NCBI GenBank assembly: GCA_025403435.1
Contig: CM046339.1
Location: 2,496,212-2,560,211 of the forward strand
Reading direction: 5' to 3'
Source: Artocarpus heterophyllus
Taxonomy: Eukaryota > Streptophyta > Magnoliopsida > Rosales > Moraceae
DNA length: 64,000 nt
The notes beneath the pieces are model-generated. The model was not told the DNA's origin and did not search any database. It saw only the letters and a program-made list of their open reading frames with translations. Below are positions 56,163-64,000 of this stretch, one piece after another (position 1 is the stretch's first letter; every line of letters begins with the position of its first letter). The position numbers and the translations under genes are program-made.

Positions 56163-56530
56163 GTTAGATTTAGTGATAGCATCCGGGTTAGTTAGTTAGT
56201 TGTGGGTAGTTTGTGACGCAGCGGAATTGAGAAAGAAAGGATTTTACTGATGAAGGGTTAGAAAACCCACTCAAAGGGAAAAAACCCCAACTAGGAGAAA
56301 ACAATCAAAAGCTTTGTATTCAATAACAATGTTTTAGTCCCTTTTACAAATAGCTAGTGAGGGTATTTATAGTCCTCTAGCAAAACGATAACAAGTATCA
56401 CTGCAATAAACGACTAATTAGACAAATAACGATAAACTGATAACAAATAAAACTAAAATGTAAGAAACGACTGTTATAGTTGTAATCTCGCTACGTCAGT
56501 TTGTTAGTTGTTGTTAGAATATGGTTAGCA
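56163..56530 (-). repeat. Possible solo LTR (minus strand)
   Basis: On the minus strand the segment ends CACTAAATCTAACA (plus 56163-56176) and has TATAAATACCC (plus about 56363-56373). This is followed by a leader-like stretch typical of LTR R/U5: AAAGGGACTAAAACA, TTTTCTCC, then TTCCGCTGCGTCAC. The start near 56530 (TGCTAACC) is uncertain, and no target duplication was found. Confidence 0.4.
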
Positions 56531-57959
56531 GTTAAAGTTTTAGTATAAAGAAGAGGTTTAGTGGACAATGAGAGGGGGGCTGGTTTATGGGAAAAAGTCT
56601 TGGTGAATCCATGCAAGGGGAGAGTTGGATAGTCTCTCGAATACCATCCACATTAGAGTGTTTTTTTTTTTTAAGCTTTCTATTACTTCATCAATAAAGT
56701 TTTGTTTTTAGTTTAATTTCCAAGTTTGTGTCTAGAATCTTATCAATAGGACTTAGGACATGCAAAATGGGGGTTATTTTCAATGCGATTCTTTTTCTTT
56801 TTAAAGCTTTTCAACGTGTTTCTGTTTGAACTTTTTTTTTAAGATTATAAAATTCTCTTGGAATCCTTATTCTCTATAATTGAACATACAAATTTTGAAT
56901 CCTATGTTCAATTGTTTTCCTATTATTTGATTATCTTTTGCTTTAGACATAAACCAAGAGATTGTACATCATGAAGTTCTGAAAAGTAGTCTAATGAACA
57001 CTAAAAAGGTTGTTTAATGACAATCTCAATGTTTTAATGAAAATTCTCTTAAGATTTAGTGTATGTTGCCTTGTTTGAACGTAGACTGCTTGTGCCAGGC
57101 TATGACTGTTTGGATCGTACAAACCTTGTAGACTTGGAACGAAGAAAACACTTCTATTGGTGGCAGGCATTTTTAATTATTAGTTGGAGCCATTTGTAGC
57201 TAATATCATCATTCGTATTTTATTTAAGCATAAGTCTTGGAAGCTCAATGTGTTTATTTGTTTCTTCATTGCTGACGATTGCAAATATGCTCATAATGCT
57301 GTAGCATCCGTAAAACTTGCCACCATGTTATTAGGCTTTTTGTATGGCTGTGTTAGAAGTAGAGAACGCAAGTATTTAGCAGAATGAAATAGTTGAATCT
57401 ATGTGCTGAAAATTCTTGCTGTACATAAATAGTCTCATTTTGTTAATTTAGTGATTCCGATATTTTCTTTGGATCCTGAAGGTAAAATAATGAGCTCGCA
57501 ATATGGAGAAAATTTGTCACCAGCCATCATAAACGAATTTTCATTTTGCCATTTGATCAGTCATCGGAAATGCAATTTTGCCTCGGGCTTTTTTTCCGCT
57601 GCACTGTTCTCTCTCGTTTGTAGCATGGTATCATACGGTATATCTAAATAAGAAAAAAGAAACGTAATTAAAAAGTTCAAGACTAAATTAAAAAAAAAAA
57701 ATCTAAAATTCAAAATTTAATATTAAAAACAAAATATATATCAGGCCCATTTAGTATTGTTTTGAGAGTTTGAAGAAATGTTTTTGCCCATTTTTGAGGC
57801 AAAAATTTCAAAAACACTTTCAACATAAATATTAAAAAATTCTCATTTTTCAAAACAAAATCATTTTAAAAAAACTACCAAACATAACATCGTAATCTGA
57901 AAATCATACAATTCAAATTCCAAGTTTATTGCTCCTCAACAGGGATTGTCTTCAGCCAA
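56531..57959. other. Gene-free stretch between MZT1 and LPP
   Basis: No recognisable gene; ORFs at 57184-57387 and 57451-57651 show no family features. A-rich tracts at 57690-57735. Confidence 0.4.
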
Positions 57960-58016
57960 CTTTTTTTTTTTTTTTTTTTTTTAAGAAAAAAGAAAAAAGA
58001 AAAAAGAAAAAAGTTG
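57960..58016. repeat. Poly-T run followed by (AAAAAAG)n
   Basis: About 22 T's followed by repeated GAAAAAA units. It may be the tail of a decayed retroposon, but no body was recognised. Confidence 0.8.
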
Positions 58017-58410
58017 AACATCATGGTGTTAGAAACTTATGAGCCAAAACATTTTGTGCCAATCAAAAAGAAAGAATTGCATTAGTATTGCAAGAATACC
58101 TGAATATATTGCCTCAAGCATTAGCAACATGGCTTGTATATGAACTCCATAAAGAGAAGGCCAATCAATCAAAATCACTCAACTCCAAGCCTAACTAGAA
58201 CAAGCATATGAACAAACTGAAGACCCCACCAAACGAACGAATCAATTAATGAATCAGACTAATTCTAGGCAGAAGTGTGGTTTGAAATCTACATTTTAAA
58301 GTTCAGAGTTAATTTTGGCGATAAAATACAAGCATTCTATAGATCATAAAGAACGCACATTGCACAACCCCTTAAACTCTTCTCTTTTCTCGGGTCAAAA
58401 AAGCCCAAAG

Positions 58411-61218
58411 TCAGTGTCTTCTCCCATATTCCAAACCATCTAGAACAGGCCGAATGTCCCTGGAATTGACTCGAGATGTTTCCTGGCCGTGTCGAGGTTG
58501 GACACATATAGTTTCAAGTTCTGGTTGCCGCACAGTAAGAGTGTTCCTGGTGGTAGATGTAGGTTGGATGTTATTTTGAGACTCTGCCAGCATCTGAAAG
58601 TACGCATGAGGTCCCCACCCTTCAGACCAAACATGAACAACAAATAAACATGTCAAGAAATATCATTTGGAGTAACAAAATAGATGGAGATTTTCAGCAT
58701 CGGAGAAAAAGCAGACGAGGATAGATTATAGCTGCAAGAATGAAAATAAAGAACTTCAAATTTGTTGGTACTTTCGAACTGGTAAAACACACGTATCAAG
58801 CAAAATAACTTTCGGTATAAGAAATATAGTCTGTTACAATTAATGTTTGCTTTTGTGAGAAGCACTCAAAACATATCAAAATCAGGAGGAAAATGAACAT
58901 TGGACTTGGCACAAATGATAAATCAATAGCCTTAGTACTGAATTTAACAACATAAATACAAAATAATTGATTGTAGCAAAAATATATAACGTGTACTGGG
59001 AATACTAAGGCTTGTAGTATAATTTTTAAATACGAATTGAAAGAGTATATACCATCCATATCGTATGGGGGTGGAAAGAATTGCAGGTAACAAAATGAAG
59101 CCACTGTTATTCCTGCACAAAGAAATAGGAAATCAAACCTTTCCTTTTTTTCGTCGCTTGGGTATAGGATCAAGGATTGGCAAGTGACACAATAGAATTC
59201 AGCAAAAATTAAATAGAAAGAAAGTCCAAAGAAAACTACCTATGAGGCCCCCAGCAAAAACATCTTGCCAATGATGCCAATAGTCATCAACACGAGAGAC
59301 TCCAACTAGAGCTGCAACAAGTAGCGGTAGAAAGATGATACATAGCTTTGCAACATGGCCCCTACGATCAAAAGCCCTGAGCTTTCCTGATAAGTACAAT
59401 GCAAGGTATCCAAGACCTGCAAAGGACCCTGTATGGTAGTGACAACCAGAATAAGTGTCATTACATCTTACCGCATTCCTTCGAGCATAGATAACACCCT
59501 CGCATAAATCAATATTTTTCATTTTCCTCCCTTCCCTTCTCAATCTCTACAGAAAATAAACACACATCCGAAACTATTTGAAGATCAAAGACCAAAGAAC
59601 ATGAGCCATAAGACTTGCAGAGAAGTAGGTGATCAGTGATCTAGTGAGTTCCCGGTCTTCTTCCACATCTACTAACATCTCCTAGCAAGTGCTTCCTTTT
59701 CTATAAAAATTTTCTGCTCTGTTATGTTGAAACTACATAATAAGTTTAATTAACTTGAATATCGATTAAACAAGCAACAAATTATGATCTCGTCATTTAT
59801 AAGTACTTGAAACACCGTAAATGTGAGATTAGGAATCCAGCTGATTCCAGATAATCTAAAGAACTCATAGCATAGGGCAAACACGTGCATCAAACAGAAA
59901 AGGACCCATAAACAAGGTTAACATCATTCTTCCACTAAAATATATGGTTCAAGATTAACAGATTGCTTACAGGAAGTATGCCCACTCGGAAAGCTCTTGT
60001 GCCCTTCCTTGATGACACCCTTGTTGCCAGTACACATGACCTTCTTAGTGACAGGATTAAACGCCTGCACATGGCAAGGCACAAATTGAATACCGAACAA
60101 AACCACTCAAAAATCTATGTCAAAGAAGTATTGAAATGTCTGGGAATTTGAAGAGCCATGTCACCTACCCCTTTTCCATCAGGGAAACAACGCCAAAAGA
60201 AGTCAGGACGCGGTCGGCCAACAGCATCTTTGATTGCATCAGTTATAACAGCAGTTATAAACACAGAAAACAAAAGACCTGAATGTTCCCGCAATAAACA
60301 TTTTCATCAAGTGTTATGGCCAAATAGAACAAAGAAACTAAAACAAGCAAATCCCAAAATCTCAAACAAAGAAAAGAATTCAATTACCTAAGATGGCATG
60401 GTGTATATCATAAACATCTCTTCTGATGAAGTAGTAGACTATGATGACACCAAGTGGCAATATCACAGCAATTATCTGCAACAAGATATTTGAACAAAGG
60501 TACATTGCAGCTTTTTTTTTCACTATTAAACTATTAACTTATTGGTGTTCGACAATTTGGATTCTGAACTTCTAAATTTTGGCAAATGAAGCCCTAAATT
60601 TTAAAATCATTACATTTATGGTTAATAGCTAAGAAACGTCAATTAATGAACAGAAATGCCTATGATTTTTGCTGCACAAGTGCATCCGAAATTTTTTTTG
60701 GTTGGCAAGTTGGACCCATGATTTGAGAACCTAATTGTCATATATTAGTTGACCCTTTTATCAATTGGACAGCATTTCAAAAATTTGTCAAAGTTTTGAT
60801 CCTAAACCAAAATTAAAAAAACTTAGCATCCAAGCTGCAAATGTCAAAAAATTCAAGGTGCATCGGTGTAATTTACCCTATACATTACATCGTAGCAGTT
60901 TCATCCCATCTTTGCAATCAAAATGGTAGCATTTTTCATTTAAAAAAGGAAAAAAAAAAGTATATAAAATTTCTGAAAAGTCAAAAGACAAAAAGAGCAT
61001 ACTGGAACACCCCAGAAGGGAACCGTGTTGTCTTGCATTGGGTATTTGAGGTCAGACATCATGTCTTCTCCAACAAAACGGTGAAAAGGTTCAATGATGT
61101 TGAGGCCAAGATCCAACACAGCAAGAAGCACCAGTATCAGCCAGTCATGCCAATGAATCTTCAACACTTGAACTCCGTGAGATCTTATGGTGTGAGCACC
61201 AAGCTGAATCTCTGGCAT
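58411..61218 (-). CDS. LPP2: Lipid phosphate phosphatase (phosphatidate phosphatase, PAP2 family), seven coding exons
   Basis: An integral-membrane enzyme that dephosphorylates phosphatidic acid to diacylglycerol (also diacylglycerol pyrophosphate). Exons: 61218-61003, 60475-60388, 60278-60169, 60064-59971, 59428-59240, 59112-59053, 58619-58411. Together they are 966 nt, 321 residues plus TGA, the normal length. All introns are GT-AG and phases fit. The start [15 protein letters not shown] is that of plant LPP2-type proteins. All three catalytic motifs are present: KDAVGRPRP (KX6RP), PSGH in SFPSGHTSW, and [12 protein letters not shown] (SRX5HX3D with both His). About six hydrophobic segments are seen, including [15 protein letters not shown] and [16 protein letters not shown]. 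The C-terminal ~50 residues are polar and variable. No defects. LPP2 versus LPP1/3 paralogue is inferred from the N-terminus. Confidence 0.93.
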
Positions 61219-61233
61219 TTTCTTTTTATCTCG

Positions 61234-61911
61234 CTAAGCAAAAGAAAAATTACAAAAATAGATTAATTAAAAAAAAAAGAAATTGGAAATCCAATTATTT
61301 CGAAATGAGATAATTTTACTAACGAACAGCCCATGAAATTTAGCAAAAGAAAGTAAGCAACATTTTTTTTTTCCCTTCACGTGCTCTGTTCGGTGAGCAA
61401 CACTGCTTGGGAAATGGCTTTTTAAAAACATATATATTAAAAAACAAAATAAAAAACATGGATTAAAAATCTATTAAATAAAGGAAAAGATAATTGGTCG
61501 GATAAAGGCTCTACCGATAAATCTGAGAAGTTTAAGTTTGAGTTCCTGGAAACAGAAAAAGCGAAGCAGATTAAAATAAATTCTACTTTCTTTCAGCTTG
61601 CGTTGGTTTCTCAGCAACCAAACAGACGCTTAAGCAGGGGAAAGACACAAAACAGAAAGGAAAAAAAAAAAAAAACAAAGATTTTCCACATTGAATGAGA
61701 ACATAAACTTAGAATTCAGTAAAAAAAATGTACTAAAATACAGACACAGACACACACAAGTAAAACAGAAAAACGTTTCGGCAAAAAAACATGGAGTGTC
61801 GTAAAGCTTAAGAAACGAACAAATGGAGTAAAAGAGATTCCAAGAAATAAGGCAAAGACATCGGAATTTTCTATTTTTCAAACCCAATGGACAAATGGAG
61901 CCATTATTCAC
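61234..61911 (-). other. LPP 5' UTR intron
   Basis: The leader exon ends GAGCAAG before a GTGAAT donor (plus 61911-61906). The acceptor CTTAG (plus 61234-61238) precedes CGAGATAAAAAGAAA and the ATG at 61218. Size 678 bp. Leader introns are common in plant housekeeping genes. This is inferred from splice consensus only. Confidence 0.55.
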
Positions 61912-62110
61912 CTTGCTCTTCTTTTCTCCGATAATTCGAAAAATGGGAATGAGAGAGAATTGACCTACTGCGACTTCCAGATATGGTATGGAATAACAGA
62001 GACAGAGACAGATAAAAGACAAGGAAAGGCGCGTGTACTGCACGCGGAATGAGAAAGAACTAAAATTACGGAAATCCCTGATAACAAGCAACGATTTTTG
62101 GTGGTGTTAT
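61912..62110 (-). promoter_or_regulatory. LPP leader exon and proximal promoter
   Basis: On the minus strand this is a CT-rich leader (TCTGTCTCTGTCTCTG around 62010-61995) typical of plant transcription start regions. No TATA box was found. Confidence 0.4.
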
Positions 62111-62623
62111 TATTGCAACTCTGTAAAAGTTAGCAGTGACGGGTTTGGTTTGGTTTGGATTTTGGTTTTGGTGACTCGGAATTTGGGATTTGTTTGTTGG
62201 TATGTTGTATGTAGTTTTATTTTAACTAGTGGGTCAAAGATGAATTTGGTTGGCACGCCTTGGCCGGGGCAGACGGTGACACAAGGGGAGAGAACAAAAA
62301 GAAGCAAAAAGCAAAAGAGACGCATAGGGCACTTTCGCTTTTTTAAATTCTTTCCCTTTTTTAAATTTGATCTTATCTTCTTAAAAATTCATTTTGCTTT
62401 TCTTGTTTACTACAGATTAAAACACATTGAAATGCTCTCTTTTTTTTTTTTTTTTTTTTCCTGAATTGAAATGCCTGTACTTTGAGTAACGGAGCTCAAA
62501 TTGTTAAGATATATAGAGTCAAATTTAATGTCTTATAAAATATCATTTTATGTAAAAGATTTTGAGGATTGACCTTCCCGATAAGATCACTGTGGGGTTG
62601 GAAGAGGGACGAGAATACCCCAT
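62111..62623. other. Upstream flank of LPP
   Basis: No gene. A T-tract at about 62440-62459. The ORFs here (62033-62464 plus, 62110-62325 minus) have no domain. Confidence 0.4.
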
Positions 62624-63950
62624 TGTTGGAAATCGTGAATACAATAGAATTTAAAAATTTTTAAATAAAGTCTTTTTTTAAATAACAAGTTTAACATGCT
62701 GAGTACATAAATTAATAAAAGATATAGATGTACGTCTTTAGTAGACTAAAAACTATAGAAACTACAACTAGAGAATAATATTCTCGAAGAATCTCAACCA
62801 ATTGGTATTCATTGCTATTGTCTTTCCACTATCGGAATATAGGTGCTCGCATGTCTTATAGCTTTTTCCTTGGTCACCTCTCCTTTCAACCACTTGATAA
62901 GATAAAAAACTAAGGTTCTAGATATTGAACAATAGCCCTCTAGGAGTTTCAGGGTTTCTCTCACTAGAATACTCTTTCTATACATCTTAAATGATCTAAA
63001 GAACAATAAAAAAAATATTTCCCTTTCTATAGTGGTCAAATTTGGGGTCAGTTATTATTATATTAGCTTTAAGATTCGAGTTTAGATCAACTTCTGAATA
63101 AAAACGCGTGAAAAACGTTTATCAGGATTAGCGCATGTTGGCATGCCGAACACATGCACCGGCTTGTCAAACTCAGCCACCGGCCTGTTGAACTAGCGAT
63201 AATTTAGAAATCTTAAAATATCTTATTTTACACGGGAATCTTAGATAGAGCTTTTGTTTTTATTCAAATGACCTTTAGTTTTGATTCAAATTACCTAATG
63301 GAAAAGTTTTCTAATTAAAACAGTCATATATAGATTATCCCATATCAAATAAATATTATCCACATAATTCAACATGTTTAACTTGAATTAATTTACAAAA
63401 TTGATTTCACTAATAAACTAACATGAATTATTAAATCCAATCTATCCAATTTTAGCCAATCTAATAATTCACATGAGTCATCAGCATGCAGGAAAAAAAT
63501 GTCGTATCATTTCAAGAATTATTGTGAGCTAACAGAAGGGACTTGATGGACATATATAAATCAAGCTCTTACAATTATAAAATAAAATATCTCTTATACA
63601 TATATTTTATAATTATCAACTTTAATGCTATTTCTCTAAGGCCTTAGAGCGGCACTCTTGAACAATATAAAATTACGAAGCTTTAATAAGCTAATCATCC
63701 ATGACATATCATAATGTGTAATATCCCCTTAGGATATTCATCATCAGCTTAAGAATAAAATCTGTTTTACTTTTCCAATTATTTTATCTTATGTTTCATT
63801 ATCTCACCATTGGAATACTTATTATCTATAAATAGTATACCATTATGTTGCATCTATGTATCCAAATGGTTGAGTACTCTAGTTTTCTAATTACAGGATA
63901 ATGTCTATAAGAGAATATCATTAACTTTACAAAAGAGTTAAGGATTCTAT
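62624..63950 (-). repeat. Antisense C-family-related LTR remnant
   Basis: Reverse complement of the C2/C3 LTR type. It starts TGTTGGAAATCG, the complement of an LTR end, and contains the complement of the GGCC-rich cluster (about 63140-63195) and of GATGGTGAGATAATGGAAC-like phrases (63790-63830). It breaks off at the point equivalent to ATAGATATGGAATCC in the other LTRs, exactly where the sense LTR at 63951 begins. It is more diverged than C2 and C3. Confidence 0.75.
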
Positions 63951-64000
63951 TGTTAGACATGTATGCCCTAAGGAGTAAAAATGTAATAAGTTTTTGGAGA
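63951..64000 (+). repeat. Start of another C-family LTR, cut by the window edge
   Basis: TGTTAGACATGTATGCCC and onward is nearly the same as the first 50 bases of the C2 LTRs. It interrupts the antisense LTR, so it is a younger nested insertion. Confidence 0.8.

Noticed and set aside
57184..57651. Two short ORFs between MZT1 and LPP
   Set aside because: No family features; start and stop fit chance in AT-rich DNA.
59963..60391. Plus-strand ORFs across LPP exons
   Set aside because: Antisense shadows of LPP coding exons on the minus strand.
61630..62464. ORFs of 153 (minus) and 143 (plus) codons upstream of LPP
   Set aside because: Low-complexity Phe/Cys/Lys composition, overlapping the LPP leader intron and promoter; no domain.
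1..64000. CRISPR arrays, operons, tRNA or rRNA genes, or a clearly new multi-gene system
   Set aside because: None found. Repeats here are LTRs, SINE/MITE-like elements and microsatellites; genes are ordinary plant families.

Overview
This is nuclear DNA of a flowering plant, most likely a eudicot. It is AT-rich, its genes are split by GT-AG introns, the recognisable proteins are plant families (BAT-type amino acid transporter, MOZART1, lipid phosphate phosphatase, LOG, RER1), and more than half of the window is decayed LTR retrotransposon. I saw no bacterial, organellar, CRISPR, rRNA or tRNA gene. Species cannot be named from the sequence alone.

Layout. 1-11,480 (minus strand): the 5' half of a BAT1-like amino acid permease gene. 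Two 5' exons at about 11 kb are separated by a ~10.5 kb intron from a 19-nt microexon (473-491) and a fourth exon (71-290); the gene runs off the left edge. That intron holds a SINE with a 17-bp target duplication and an antisense Ty1/copia wreck whose reverse transcriptase is split by a further ~4.2 kb LTR-like insertion. 13.0-16.1 kb: LTR and 3' end of a TAT/Athila-type Ty3/gypsy element on the minus strand. 16.1-31.0 kb: a Ty1/copia element (here C2) with ~2.03 kb LTRs; its 5' LTR carries a 5.1 kb insertion (TGTAACGACC...GGTCATTACA, 5-bp duplication CTCGT). 31.5-32.1 kb: intronless LOG pseudogene. 32.6-33.4 kb: second, internally deleted copy of the TAT/Athila LTR. 33.4-41.7 kb: gene-free DNA with MITE- and SINE-like pieces. 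41.7-42.1 kb: a truncated pseudogene copy of the BAT 5' exons. 42.3-43.5 kb: a probable Ty3/gypsy LTR plus gag start. 44.3-53.9 kb: a complete copia element of the C2 family (C3), flanked by ATCAC, inserted into a GGACATGT-type minisatellite next to an RER1 pseudogene. 55.2-55.8 kb: MZT1/GIP1 (plus). 56.2-56.5 kb: possible solo LTR. 58.4-61.2 kb: complete seven-coding-exon lipid phosphate phosphatase gene (minus), with a 5' UTR intron. 62.6-64.0 kb: an antisense C-family LTR interrupted by the start of another sense-oriented copy.

The three live-looking genes (BAT1-like transporter, MZT1, LPP) have no evident shared pathway; MZT1 and LPP are convergent neighbours. The rest is a layered record of insertions. 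All retrotransposon reading frames are broken, many by changes that look like C-to-T or G-to-A transitions, as expected for long-methylated DNA. I found no convincing new biological system. The most interesting points are the microexon kept across a 10.5 kb repeat-filled intron, the conserved GC-rich inverted repeats upstream of the TATA box in the C-family LTRs, and the RER1-fragment/minisatellite locus.
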